This document shows, one piece after another, positions 23,561-31,982 of a DNA stretch of 61,527 nucleotides. Where the stretch lies: positions 1 to 61,527 of the forward strand of contig JAJQCW010000028.1 of NCBI GenBank assembly GCA_021202515.1. The letters are read 5' to 3'. This DNA comes from Clostridiales bacterium. Its GTDB lineage: Bacteria; Bacillota; Clostridia; Oscillospirales; Oscillospiraceae. Both the position numbers and the translations under genes were made by a program. The notes under the pieces are model-generated. The model was given only the letters and a program-made list of their open reading frames with translations, made no database searches and had not been told where the DNA came from. Numbering within the stretch: the stretch's first letter is position 1; each line of letters opens with the position of its first letter.

Positions 23561-24694
23561 ATGCGTATTCCCTTTAACATTCCCCCTTCCACAGGCCGGG
23601 AGCCAGAATGTATGGCCCAGGCCATCGCCAACAACAAGCTCTGCGGCGACGGCCCCTTCACTCAGAAATGCCACCAGTGGCTGGAGGAAAAGACCGGCGC
23701 GGCCAAGGTGCTGCTGACCACCTCCGGCACCAGCGCTCTGGAAATGGCCGCCCTGCTGTGCGATGTGCAGCCGGGGGATGAGGTCATCATGCCCGCCTAC
23801 ACCTTTGTCTCCACGGCGGACGCCTTTGTCCAGCGGGGAGCCAAGGTGGTGTTTGTGGACATCCGGCCCGACACCATGAACATCGACGAGACCAAAATCG
23901 AGGACGCCATCACGGAAAAGACCACTGTCATCTGCGTGGTCCACTACGCAGGCGTGGGCTGCGAGATGGATACCATTCTGGACATCGCCCACCGCCACGG
24001 CCTGAAAGTGGTGGAGGACGCGGCGCAGGGCGTCATGGGCTGGTACAAGGGCAAGGCCCTGGGCGCCATCGGCGATGTGGGGTGCTACAGCTTCCACGAG
24101 ACGAAAAACTACACCATGGGCGAGGGCGGCGCCGTGCTGGTCAACCACCCGGAGCAGGTGGAGCAGGCGGAAATTTACCGGGAAAAAGGCACCAACCGCA
24201 GCAAGTTCATCCGAGGCCAGATCGACAAGTATACCTGGGTGGACTACGGCTCAAGCTATCTTCCCAGCGACCTGAACGCCGCCTATCTCTATCCCCAGTT
24301 GGAGGACGCGGACAAGATCAACGACGACCGCATGGCCTCCTGGAACCGCTACTACGAGGGGTTGACCCCTCTGGCTCAGGCGGGGAAGATCGAGCTGCCC
24401 GTTATCCCGGAGGGCTGCGTTCATAACGCCCATATGTTCTACATCAAGTGCAAGGACCTGGAGGAGCGGACGGCGCTCATCTCCTTCCTGAAGGAGCGGG
24501 ACATCTATTCCGCCTTCCACTACATCCCCCTGCACACCGCCCCCGCCGGCAAGCGTTTTGGTCGTTTCCACGGGGAGGACGTGTACACCACCAAAGAGTC
24601 CGAGCGGCTGACCCGCCTGCCGATGTATTACGGCCTGACGGCGGAGGACTGCCAGGAGGTCATCGACGCGGTGAAGGAATTCTATTGTCAATGA
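23561..24694 (+). CDS. DegT/DnrJ/EryC1/StrS sugar aminotransferase (RffA/WecE-like)
   Basis: A 377-residue PLP-dependent aminotransferase that converts a nucleotide keto-sugar to an amino sugar. The cofactor lysine is Lys182 in SFHETKNYTMGEGGAV, preceded by VVEDAAQG. The sequence is close to RffA/WecE, which makes dTDP-4-amino-4,6-dideoxygalactose, though the exact sugar cannot be deduced. It starts at ATG 23561, 30 bases after the YfhO-like gene. Its last codons and stop (TGTCAATGA) lie inside a heptamer repeat. No sugar dehydratase or epimerase is in the window, so its substrate must come from elsewhere. Confidence 0.88.
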   Translation: MRIPFNIPPSTGREPECMAQAIANNKLCGDGPFTQKCHQWLEEKTGAAKVLLTTSGTSALEMAALLCDVQPGDEVIMPAYTFVSTADAFVQRGAKVVFVDIRPDTMNIDETKIEDAITEKTTVICVVHYAGVGCEMDTILDIAHRHGLKVVEDAAQGVMGWYKGKALGAIGDVGCYSFHETKNYTMGEGGAVLVNHPEQVEQAEIYREKGTNRSKFIRGQIDKYTWVDYGSSYLPSDLNAAYLYPQLEDADKINDDRMASWNRYYEGLTPLAQAGKIELPVIPEGCVHNAHMFYIKCKDLEERTALISFLKERDIYSAFHYIPLHTAPAGKRFGRFHGEDVYTTKESERLTRLPMYYGLTAEDCQEVIDAVKEFYCQ

Positions 24695-24726
24695 GCAATT
24701 AGCAATGTGCAATGTGCAATTATGGG
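24689..24726. repeat. GCAATnn heptamer run, site B3
   Basis: Five units running over the stop codon of the DegT gene and followed by TATGGG, the same junction as in B4 and B5. Immediately downstream is half of an A repeat, so this may be a truncated composite. Confidence 0.85.
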
Positions 24727-24742
24727 GGAAACGGCCTGCTCC

Positions 24743-24780
24743 TGTAGGAGCGGCCCTTGGCCGCCCGGAAAACTGCTCTC
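24743..24780. repeat. GC-rich palindromic repeat, half copy A3
   Basis: Only the left arm, TGTAGGAGCGGCCCTTGGCC, and the start of the spacer remain; the mirror arm is missing. Confidence 0.75.
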
Positions 24781-24842
24781 TGATTGCACAGTGAGACCCG
24801 ATGAATCGCTTGTATTGTGTTAGAGAAACAAGGGAGAGAACT

Positions 24843-25790
24843 ATGCAAACCATCAGCTTTGTCATTCCCTGCTACGCCAGCGAAGGCTCCGTGGCCCTGG
24901 TCATGGACGAGATTCGTTCTGTAGTGGCCCAGCGCCCGGAATATGACTACGAGATCGTGGCGGTGAACGACTGTTCGCCGGACGGCGTCCTGGCCGTGCT
25001 GCGGCAGCAGGCCGCCCAGGACCGGCGGGTGAAGGTCATCGACCTTGCCAAAAACGGCGGGCGGCACAACGCCCTCATCTGCGGGTGCCACTACACCACC
25101 GGGGACTATGTGGCCTTCATCGACGACGACTTACAGTGTCCCACGGACCGTTTTTGGGATCTGCTGGCCCCGCTGGAGAGCGGCGACTACGACGTTTCCA
25201 TCGCCAAGTACCCCAAAAAGACTCAGTCGGGCCTGAAAAACTTCGGTTCCAAGGTCAACGACACCGTGGCCAACTGGCTGCTGGGCAAGGACAAGGATTT
25301 GAAATTCTCCAACTATTCGGTGATGCGCCGCTTCGTCAAGGACGAGGTCATTCGCTACACCAACCCCTATCCCTACCTGTCTGGCCTGATGCTCCGGGCC
25401 ACCAGCCGGGTGACCAACGTGGTCATGGAGGAGCGGGAGCGCACCATCGGCGTGGGACACTACAACTTCAAAAAGTCCTTCGCCCTGTGGATGAACAGCT
25501 TCACCGCCTTTTCCGTCAAACCCCTGCGGCTGGCCACCACCTTGGGCGTGATTTGCGCCTTTGTGGGGGTCATTACAGGCATTTACACCGTTATCCACAA
25601 GTTTTTGGTCCCCACTGTGGCGGTGGGCTACAGCTCCCTGATGGCCACCATGCTCTTTCTGGGCGGCATGATCATGTTCCTGCTGGGGCTGATAGGGGAG
25701 TATATTGGCCGCATTTATATCTCGCTGAACAACTCGCCCCAGTACGTGGTGCGGGAGACTCTGAACGTGGAGGAGGCGTCCGTCCGGTGA
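24843..25790 (+). CDS. Glycosyltransferase family 2, GtrB/ArnC/CsbB-like
   Basis: A 315-residue GT2 enzyme with an N-terminal GT-A domain (MQTISFVIPCYASEGSVA, FIDDDLQCP with the DDD metal motif, and ISAK-like acceptor region) and two C-terminal membrane helices (about 228-250 and 262-285). This is the DPM1/GtrB/ArnC design: transfer of a sugar from a nucleotide donor to undecaprenyl phosphate on the inner face. ATG 24843 follows GGGAGAGAA. Its stop overlaps the GTG of the ATP-grasp gene (GTGA), so the two are coupled. The sugar is likely the amino sugar made by the preceding aminotransferase. Confidence 0.9.
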   Translation: MQTISFVIPCYASEGSVALVMDEIRSVVAQRPEYDYEIVAVNDCSPDGVLAVLRQQAAQDRRVKVIDLAKNGGRHNALICGCHYTTGDYVAFIDDDLQCPTDRFWDLLAPLESGDYDVSIAKYPKKTQSGLKNFGSKVNDTVANWLLGKDKDLKFSNYSVMRRFVKDEVIRYTNPYPYLSGLMLRATSRVTNVVMEERERTIGVGHYNFKKSFALWMNSFTAFSVKPLRLATTLGVICAFVGVITGIYTVIHKFLVPTVAVGYSSLMATMLFLGGMIMFLLGLIGEYIGRIYISLNNSPQYVVRETLNVEEASVR

Positions 25791-27010
25791 AAAAGGTACT
25801 CATTGTCGGCGCGGGAGACTTCCAGCTCCCGCTGGTGCAGAAGGCCGCGGAACGCTATGAAGTGCTGCTGGCCGCGCCGGTCATTGGCGAGGCGTTCCGC
25901 CCCTATATCAGCAAAGAATTGCTCATCGACGTGCGGGCCAAGGAGGAAATTTTGGCCTTTGCTCAGGCGGAGCAGATCGACGGGGTCATCACCGACCAGA
26001 CGGACATCGCCGTGCGCACCGTGGCGTATGTGGCTCAGGAGATGGGCCTCCCCGGTATCGGCTACGAGACGGGCTGTCTCTTCACCGACAAGGCCCTGAT
26101 GCGGCAAAAGCTGACCCAATTGGGTATCCCTCAACTGCCCAACCGGACGGTGTTCTCCATGGAAGAGGCGGAGGACTACTACACCCAGTTGGGAGGCGCG
26201 GTCATCATCAAGCCCCTGGACACCCAGGGCAGCCGGGGCGTCCAGGCCGTCCACAGTGCAGCCGAGCTGCGGGAGAAGTACGCCGAGGCCGCCCGCTGGT
26301 CCTCCAACGGCGGGGTCATTGTGGAACGACTGGCTACGGGCCGGGAGTTCGTGGTGGAGGGCCTGTCCTTCAACTACCAGTTTGAAAACCTGACCTGCGG
26401 CGACACCCTCTATTTCGACATCCCCGACGCCTACGCCGCCAAGAGCCGCATCATGCCCTCTACGGCGGACGAGGAACTGACGCAGCGGGTGCTGGACCTG
26501 AACCGGCGCATTATCACCGGCTTCGGGCTGAAACAGGGCATCACCCACAGCGAGTATATCATGGACGGGGACGAAATCTACCTGATGGAGACCGCGGCCA
26601 GAGGCGGCGGGGTGTTCATCTCGTCGGATTTGATTTCCCTCTCCACCGGTCTGTGTACCGAGGAATTTCTGCTGAACATCGCCACCGGACAGCAAATCGA
26701 AATGCCGGAGATTTTGCCCCAGCAGTGCTATTGCGGGTATATGGCTTTCTATATTCCCGTGGGGAAGGTGACGGCTCTTTCCGGGGTGGAGGAAGTGCAA
26801 GCTCTGCCCTACGTCCACCGGAACCAGTTGGACAAGCTGCGCCTGGGCATGGAGAACCGGGAGGGCCACACCGACAAGACCTCCCGGCTGGCCCTCATCG
26901 TCTCCGCCCCCACGCGGGAGGAGCTGAACCGCCGGATGCAGCACATCCAGTCCCTACTCCGAGTGGAGGTTTCCACCGAGGAAGGGGTGCAGGGGCTGAT
27001 ATGGGAATAA
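25787..27010 (+). CDS. ATP-grasp ligase, CarB/PurK-like
   Basis: A 407-residue ATP-grasp enzyme. An N-terminal Rossmann-like part (VKKVLIVGAGDFQLPLVQKA) leads into the ATP-grasp fold (about 100-300) with AVIIKPLDTQGSRGVQ, TGREFVVEGLSF and the metal-binding DEIYLMETAARGGG; the C-terminal part carries a small beta domain. Such ligases join a carboxylate to an amine or thiol through an acyl phosphate. The start is GTG 25787, overlapping the GT2 stop. In this cluster it could attach an amino acid or short acyl group to the amino sugar. Substrates are unknown. Confidence 0.82.
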   Translation: MKKVLIVGAGDFQLPLVQKAAERYEVLLAAPVIGEAFRPYISKELLIDVRAKEEILAFAQAEQIDGVITDQTDIAVRTVAYVAQEMGLPGIGYETGCLFTDKALMRQKLTQLGIPQLPNRTVFSMEEAEDYYTQLGGAVIIKPLDTQGSRGVQAVHSAAELREKYAEAARWSSNGGVIVERLATGREFVVEGLSFNYQFENLTCGDTLYFDIPDAYAAKSRIMPSTADEELTQRVLDLNRRIITGFGLKQGITHSEYIMDGDEIYLMETAARGGGVFISSDLISLSTGLCTEEFLLNIATGQQIEMPEILPQQCYCGYMAFYIPVGKVTALSGVEEVQALPYVHRNQLDKLRLGMENREGHTDKTSRLALIVSAPTREELNRRMQHIQSLLRVEVSTEEGVQGLIWE

Positions 27011-27035
27011 AACGACCTCTGAAATGATTTGGCCG

Positions 27036-27185
27036 AATTTGCAATGTGCAATGAGCAATGTGCAATTATGGGAAAATCAAACGCTGACATTTCCCTGTTG
27101 ACCGTTGTTTTATCTGCGTTCGGGGACATACAGCCACGGCTGAAAACCCGGTCATTGCACATTGCACACTGCTAATTGCTAATTT
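27036..27185. repeat. Heptamer-ended element, full copy B4
   Basis: A 150-bp element: left run of GCAATnn units, a core from ATGGGAAAA to GGCTGAAAACCCGG, and a right run in inverted orientation (ATTGCACATTGC, GCTAATT). The core matches B5 (31983) and B11 (50043). The size and inverted ends resemble a MITE or REP-like unit. Confidence 0.85.
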
Positions 27186-27239
27186 TACATATACAACTAG
27201 TGATTTATCGCTTGAATAATGCGCAAAGGAGAACCGTCC

Positions 27240-28559
27240 ATGAGCTACGCCACAGACCGAAAGCTGGAAAACGTCTACGCCCTGCGTGACCTGACCACGC
27301 TTTACAACAAACCCATCCGGGCCAAGGACTACAAGCGCCTGGTGGAGACCCAGAACAAGAAAATTCAGGAGCTGATGCAGCGGGCCTGGGAGGTCCCCTT
27401 CTACCGGAGCCGGTTCGTGGCCAGCGACACCGTCCCCGGCGACTACCAGACCGCCGCCGACCTGTACAAGTTCCCGGTGCTGACCAAGGCGGAGCTGCGG
27501 GAGTGGATGGACGGCGAAGCCGCCGCAAACCCCAAAAAGTACGAGAGCTGGCACGTCGCCCCCACCTCCGGCTCCTCCGGCGCGCCGCTGCGCACCCTGG
27601 TTTCTCCCCAGGAGAACGCCTGGATGACCGCCAACTGGCTGCGGGTGCTGTCCATGCCGGGTTACAACCCCTTCACGGGCAAGACCATGTGCCGCCCCAA
27701 CAGCCTCCATGGAGCGGTGAAGGAGCGAGACTCCGTGGTGCAGCGGTTCGGCATCCTGCGCCGCAAGCAGATGTCTGACGCTCTGAAAAATCGCCTGACC
27801 AGCGAGCAACTGCTCCAGGAGATCAACGACTACAAGCCCGACTACCTCTATAACCACAAAAACGTGCTGGTGCGGGTGGCGGCCTACGCCAAGAAGAACA
27901 ACGTCCCCTGCCATCAGCCCAAGTTCTACACCCCCTTCGGCGAGATGATGGACGATGCCTCCCGGGAGTTGCTGATGGAGGTCTTTGGCCCCGGCCTGGT
28001 GGACGCCTACGGCATGAGCGAGACCGGCTCCTGCGTGGTGCGTCTCCCCGGACGGGACGAGTACCAGGTGAACAGCGACACCCACGTGGTCAACATCTAC
28101 AACGCCGACCTGAGCGGCCCCGCCGACGACGGCCCCGCCGTCATCACGCCCCTGTTCAAGACCGACCTGCCCATCATCAACTACGTCTCCGGCGACAGCA
28201 TGGAGACCTACACCAAGGCGGGCCTCCGGTTCGTCAAGCGGATCAAAGGCCGCATGAACGACGTCATTCACCACAAAAACGGCGACGTGACCGAGTGGGG
28301 CAATGTGGCGGTCATCATGAACTACATCAAAGAGGTCATCCAGTACCGGGTCATTCAGGAGGACTACGAGAACATCACCATCCTGATGGTCCGTGACCCC
28401 GGCGTGCCGGAGGAGCGGCAGACCGAAGTGGAGGCCATCATCACTGAGAAGCTGGGGGCGGTGCTGCGGCACGAGTTCGCCTTCCAATTCCAGTGGATGG
28501 AGGAGATTCCCAGCGACGCCAACGGCAAGCTGCGGATTCTGGTCAGCAAGATTCAGTGA
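27240..28559 (+). CDS. AMP-dependent ligase of the phenylacetate-CoA ligase/CapK family
   Basis: A 439-residue adenylate-forming enzyme of the COG1541 family. The P-loop-like TSGSSGAPLRT, the DAYGMSETGS motif and the hinge-domain region GRMNDVIHHKNG are present. CapK-type members occur in polysaccharide clusters, where they probably activate an acyl group rather than phenylacetate. The start is ATG 27240 after AAAGGAG. It lies between the ATP-grasp gene and the two SMR-type subunits, separated from the first by element B4. The acyl substrate is unknown. Confidence 0.88.
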   Translation: MSYATDRKLENVYALRDLTTLYNKPIRAKDYKRLVETQNKKIQELMQRAWEVPFYRSRFVASDTVPGDYQTAADLYKFPVLTKAELREWMDGEAAANPKKYESWHVAPTSGSSGAPLRTLVSPQENAWMTANWLRVLSMPGYNPFTGKTMCRPNSLHGAVKERDSVVQRFGILRRKQMSDALKNRLTSEQLLQEINDYKPDYLYNHKNVLVRVAAYAKKNNVPCHQPKFYTPFGEMMDDASRELLMEVFGPGLVDAYGMSETGSCVVRLPGRDEYQVNSDTHVVNIYNADLSGPADDGPAVITPLFKTDLPIINYVSGDSMETYTKAGLRFVKRIKGRMNDVIHHKNGDVTEWGNVAVIMNYIKEVIQYRVIQEDYENITILMVRDPGVPEERQTEVEAIITEKLGAVLRHEFAFQFQWMEEIPSDANGKLRILVSKIQ

Positions 28560-28580
28560 TTGACTGGCGCTGTTTGCGGT

Positions 28581-28735
28581 AAAACCCCTCCGCCACCGCC
28601 TAACGGCGGCGGCCCTCCTCCCCTTTCAGGGCAGGGAGCGTAGCGGAAGTGCCGCTTGACGGCGGAGGCAGAGGGGCGGTCAAATATGGAAAAGCCGTTC
28701 TTCGCGGAAAATGAGTGCTTTGCTGGATAGAAACG
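28581..28735. repeat. Intergenic element, copy C3, inverted
   Basis: Begins AAAACCCCTCCGCCACCGCC and ends with the inverted left extension (GAGGGGCGGTCA, GTTCTTCGCGG, TTTGCTGGA). It fills the space between the CapK-like gene and the next gene. Confidence 0.85.
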
Positions 28736-28788
28736 CCAACGAAACAGCAGAACTATCCTTTCGCATCTTAAAAAAGAAGGAAATACCC

Positions 28789-29148
28789 TTGTTAGATCAC
28801 TTTTTGGACAAAAAGCGCAACCTCTATGCGCTGGCGATCATCGCCATCTTCTTTGAGAGCCTGACCTCTCCCTTCCTGAAGCTGGGAGGACGTTACCCCT
28901 TCCTGTCCCCCATGTACCTGTTCTGGTTCTGCGCGGCGGTGGTGATTTTGGCGGGCTACGCCGTCGCGTGGCAGTTGATTTTGGAGCGGCTGCCCCTGAC
29001 CACGGCCTATCTGCGCAAAGGCATCAGCTATATGCTCATCTTCGTGTGGGCGGTGGTCATCTTCCACGAGGCCATCACCGTCAGGCAGGTGGTGGGCATC
29101 ATCGTGATTATCATTGGAATGGTGGTGAGCATGTCCGATGAACACTGA
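28789..29148 (+). CDS. Small EamA/SMR-type membrane subunit 1 (ArnE/ArnF-like)
   Basis: A 119-residue protein with four hydrophobic helices and a short charged N-terminus (LDHFLDKKRNLYALAIIAIFFESL). The shape is that of small multidrug-resistance/EamA half transporters such as ArnE and ArnF, which flip undecaprenyl-phosphate-linked aminoarabinose. I chose TTG 28789 after AGAAGGA: it gives exactly the length of its partner. The next in-frame start, ATG 28711, would translate part of repeat C3. It overlaps the second subunit by 11 bases, so a heterodimer is likely. Confidence 0.75.
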   Translation: MLDHFLDKKRNLYALAIIAIFFESLTSPFLKLGGRYPFLSPMYLFWFCAAVVILAGYAVAWQLILERLPLTTAYLRKGISYMLIFVWAVVIFHEAITVRQVVGIIVIIIGMVVSMSDEH

Positions 29149-29497
29149 CTTCATCACTCCTGCGGTGTGCTACGGCGCGGCGTTCATCGCGGTGTTCCTC
29201 TCCACCACCAGCCAAATTTTGCTCAAGCAGCAGGCCAATACCACCGCAAAAAAAGGCTTCATCTGGAAGTTCCTGAACCCGCGGGTCATCATCTCCTACG
29301 GGCTGCTGTTCCTCTCCCTGGCGCTGAACCAGGTGGCGCTGATCTACGTGCCGGTGTCGGTGCTGCCCTGCATCACGGCCACCAGCTTTATCTGGATCTT
29401 CCTGTTCGGCGCGGTGATTTTGAAGGAACATCCTAGCAAACGAAAGGTGTTGGGCGTGGTCATCATTCTGGCGGGTATCGCCATTTCGCGGCTGTAA
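29138..29497 (+). CDS. Small EamA/SMR-type membrane subunit 2 (ArnE/ArnF-like)
   Basis: A 119-residue protein with four helices, homologous in plan to the preceding gene (AAFIAVFLSTTSQILLKQQA; final LGVVIILAGIAISRL). A tandem pair of short, non-identical four-helix subunits is the pattern of heteromeric SMR transporters. As in the Arn pathway, the pair could flip the lipid-linked sugar made by the GT2 enzyme. Multidrug efflux is the main alternative, but the neighbours favour a flippase. It closes the cluster; no clear terminator follows before repeat A4. Confidence 0.8.
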   Translation: MNTDFITPAVCYGAAFIAVFLSTTSQILLKQQANTTAKKGFIWKFLNPRVIISYGLLFLSLALNQVALIYVPVSVLPCITATSFIWIFLFGAVILKEHPSKRKVLGVVIILAGIAISRL

Positions 29498-29541
29498 GGG
29501 AAGGAAAACTACCCACAGATGTTTTAATGTGATTCCATTTC

Positions 29542-29611
29542 TGTAGGTGCGGCCCTTGGCCGCCCGGAAAGCGTACACGGAATCTGCGGGCGGCCACGGG
29601 CCGCCCCTACA
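29542..29611. repeat. GC-rich palindromic repeat, copy A4
   Basis: A 70-bp copy with ends TGTAGGTGCGGCCCTTGGCC and GGCCACGGGCCGCCCCTACA. Confidence 0.9.
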
Positions 29612-29648
29612 CTTGCACAGCATAAAACTGTGGTCAACGAAGCCGCAG

Positions 29649-29696
29649 AAAAAACACCAGGGCGGAACCCACCTCACTGGGTACCGCTCTGGTGTT
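29649..29696. terminator. Bidirectional terminator between the SMR pair and the NUDIX gene
   Basis: Arms AACACCAG (29653-29660) and CTGGTGTT (29689-29696), extended by GCGG/CCGC, enclose a second small stem. On the minus strand it ends in TTTTTT, 15 bases past the NUDIX stop; on the plus strand CGTTTTA follows. Confidence 0.75.
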
Positions 29697-29710
29697 CGTT
29701 TTATCTCAAG

Positions 29711-30277
29711 TTATCCCAAAATCTCCTGGGTCAATCCGGCTCCGGCGGCCACCAACTCCAGCTCCTCCACATAGACGCAACTGGGGATGCCGTTGCCTTT
29801 CACCGCCGCAAGGCAGTCCCGGAAGGGAAACCACCGCACCTCCTCCACCTCGGAGGCTTGCAGGGTCAGTTCCTCCGGCTCCACGTCCCGCCACAGGGCG
29901 TAGACGTTGCTGACCTGGTTGTCCCAAAAGGGCCGGTCGTGAAACACAGAATGGCAGGAAAAACGACGCTGGCCGCAATAGACCAATTCCTCCGGCGCGG
30001 CGTCCAGCCCCAGCTCCTCTTTCAGTTCCCGCAGAGCGGAGGGAACAAAGTCCACCCCGGCAGGGATGTGACCAGCGCTGGAGATGTCGTAGCAGCCAGG
30101 GTAGGAGTCCTTTTCCTGGCTGCGTTTTTGCAGCAAAATTTCCACCGTATCCCCCCGGCGGCGCAGCAGCCAGACGTGGGAGGTGCGGTGGCGAATGCCC
30201 TCCCGGTGGGCAGTCTCCCGGTCCACGGTCAGGCCAGTGGGCTGGCCGTTCTTGTCTACAATATCCAAAAGTTCCAT
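29711..30277 (-). CDS. NUDIX hydrolase, IDI/YfcD-like
   Basis: A 188-residue NUDIX protein. The Nudix box GHIPAGVDFVPSALRELKEELG is complete. The N-terminus (MELLDIVDKNGQPTGLTVDRETAHREGIRHR) is the lead-in of the isopentenyl-diphosphate-isomerase/YfcD group, many of which are uncharacterised diphosphohydrolases. On the minus strand, a TATAAT (30313-30308) upstream of the ATG at 30277 may be the -10, with a weak -35. It stands alone between convergent and divergent genes. Substrate unknown. Confidence 0.88.
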   Translation of the reverse strand: MELLDIVDKNGQPTGLTVDRETAHREGIRHRTSHVWLLRRRGDTVEILLQKRSQEKDSYPGCYDISSAGHIPAGVDFVPSALRELKEELGLDAAPEELVYCGQRRFSCHSVFHDRPFWDNQVSNVYALWRDVEPEELTLQASEVEEVRWFPFRDCLAAVKGNGIPSCVYVEELELVAAGAGLTQEILG

Positions 30278-30447
30278 GAATGTACTCTCCCGTCTCTTTA
30301 CAGCAATATTATAACAGGATACGCCGGGAGGGGAAGAAATTTCTCAAAAAATAACGCTGAAAAACGGCGGGCGGCGGGAACGCTTTTTGTGACTTGTCCC
30401 CACGTTTGACCGGGGCGGGAGATTCAGCCGAATGGCGCGCTGCCGCC

Positions 30448-30476
30448 TTGACTTTTTTCGGAATCAGGGATACAAT
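30448..30476 (+). promoter_or_regulatory. Promoter of ilvA
   Basis: -35 TTGACT (30448-30453), 17 bp, -10 TACAAT (30471-30476). The transcript would carry a leader of about 245 nt that includes repeat A5, which could fold into a large hairpin. Confidence 0.65.
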
Positions 30477-30606
30477 GAAATGAAATTTGTGGTTATCCCT
30501 TTTATTCAGCGCTAAGTGGAACCTTCTGCGCTGCCATGCGGTTTTTCTGCGCGGAACCCCTGCGACCTGCTGCGCGGACAGGCGCACATGGCTTTTGTTT
30601 TGTATG

Positions 30607-30675
30607 TGTAGGGGCGGCCCTAGGCCGCCCTGGGTAAGATCGTGGTTCCCCGGGCGGCCAAGGGCCGCCCCTACA
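30607..30675. repeat. GC-rich palindromic repeat, copy A5
   Basis: A 69-bp copy (TGTAGGGGCGGCCCTAGGCC to GGCCAAGGGCCGCCCCTACA), inside the likely ilvA leader, ending 52 bases before the start codon. Confidence 0.9.
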
Positions 30676-30727
30676 AACGTGCAGTGATTTTTCCGTGTAA
30701 AGCTGCTGAGGCAAAGGAATACCAGAG

Positions 30728-31981
30728 ATGAAATTTGACTACAAAAGGACGAACTGCACTATGATGACCCTCGATTCCTTCAAGCAGGCCCGCCGGGTGC
30801 TCCACGGCGTGATCCGCCAGACCAACCTGATCTACTCCGAATACTTCTCCGGCGAAACGGGCAACCAGGTCTACCTCAAACCCGAAAATATGCAGGTGAC
30901 CGGCGCGTACAAGATCCGCGGCGCCTACTATACCATCTCCACCCTCTCCGAAGAGGAGAAGGCCAAGGGCCTGGTCACGGCCAGCGCGGGCAACCACGCT
31001 CAGGGCGTGGCCTACGCCGCCCAGAAAGCGGGCGTGGCCGCCACCATCGTCATGCCCACCACAACCCCTCTCATCAAGGTCAACAACACCAAGAGCTATG
31101 GGGCCAACGTCATCCTCCACGGCACCACCTTCGACGACGCCGCCGAGGAAGCCTCCCGGCTCAGCGCGGAGGAAGGGCTGACTTACGTCCACCCCTTCAA
31201 CGACCTGCGGGTGGCTACGGGCCAGGGCACAATCTCCTATGAGATTTTCAGCGACCTGCCCGACGTCAACGTGATTCTGGTCCCCATCGGCGGCGGCGGT
31301 CTGGCCAGCGGCGTGGCGACCTATGCCAAGATTTTGAACCCCGGCGTCAAGGTCATCGGCGTGGAGCCTACCGGCGCGGCCTCCATGAAAGCCTGTCTGG
31401 AGGCGGGGAAAATCGTCACCACCCCCACCATCGAGACCATCGCCGACGGCGTGGCCGTCAAGACCCCCGGAGACAAGGTGTTCCCCTACATCCAGCAGAA
31501 CATCGACGAGATCATCACCATCGACGACCAGGAGCTGGTCTCCGCCTTCCTGGACATGACGGAAAAGCACAAGATGATCGTGGAAAACGCCGGTCTGCTG
31601 TCCGTGGCCGCCCTGTACCACCTGAAAGACCTGGGCATCCAGGGCCAGAACGTGGTGCCCATCATGACCGGCGGCAACATGGACATCATCACCATGTCCT
31701 CTCTGATCCAGCACGGCCTCATCCTCCGGGGCCGCATCTTTACCTTCTCGGTGCTGCTGCCCGACCAGCCGGGCCAGTTGCTGCTGGTGGCCGACATCCT
31801 GGCCAAGGAGGACGGCAACATCATCAAGCTGGAGCACAACCAGTTCGTCAACATCAACCGGCAGAGCGGCGTGGAGCTGCGGGTGACGCTGGAAGCTTTC
31901 GGCAACGCCCACAAGGAGAAGATCCTCAACGCCCTGACCCAAGCGGGCTTCTGCGCCCGCGAGGTAGACCCGGTGCTGTAA
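30728..31981 (+). CDS. ilvA: Threonine ammonia-lyase
   Basis: A 417-residue PLP enzyme that deaminates threonine to 2-oxobutanoate. The PLP lysine is Lys62 in GAYKIRGAYY. ASAGNHAQGVAYAA and the glycine loop PIGGGGLASG bind the cofactor. A C-terminal ACT-like domain (about 335-417) follows, with a single copy as in the shorter IlvA/TdcB-type enzymes. Start ATG 30728 has AAAGGAA; ATG 30761 is a possible shorter start. No other branched-chain synthesis genes are nearby, so biosynthetic and catabolic roles cannot be told apart. Confidence 0.93.
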   Translation: MKFDYKRTNCTMMTLDSFKQARRVLHGVIRQTNLIYSEYFSGETGNQVYLKPENMQVTGAYKIRGAYYTISTLSEEEKAKGLVTASAGNHAQGVAYAAQKAGVAATIVMPTTTPLIKVNNTKSYGANVILHGTTFDDAAEEASRLSAEEGLTYVHPFNDLRVATGQGTISYEIFSDLPDVNVILVPIGGGGLASGVATYAKILNPGVKVIGVEPTGAASMKACLEAGKIVTTPTIETIADGVAVKTPGDKVFPYIQQNIDEIITIDDQELVSAFLDMTEKHKMIVENAGLLSVAALYHLKDLGIQGQNVVPIMTGGNMDIITMSSLIQHGLILRGRIFTFSVLLPDQPGQLLLVADILAKEDGNIIKLEHNQFVNINRQSGVELRVTLEAFGNAHKEKILNALTQAGFCAREVDPVL

Positions 31982-31982
31982 A

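Noticed and set aside
27036-27185. Insertion sequence with transposase
   Set aside because: All repeats are under 250 bp and none holds a frame resembling a transposase; no transposase gene is in the window.
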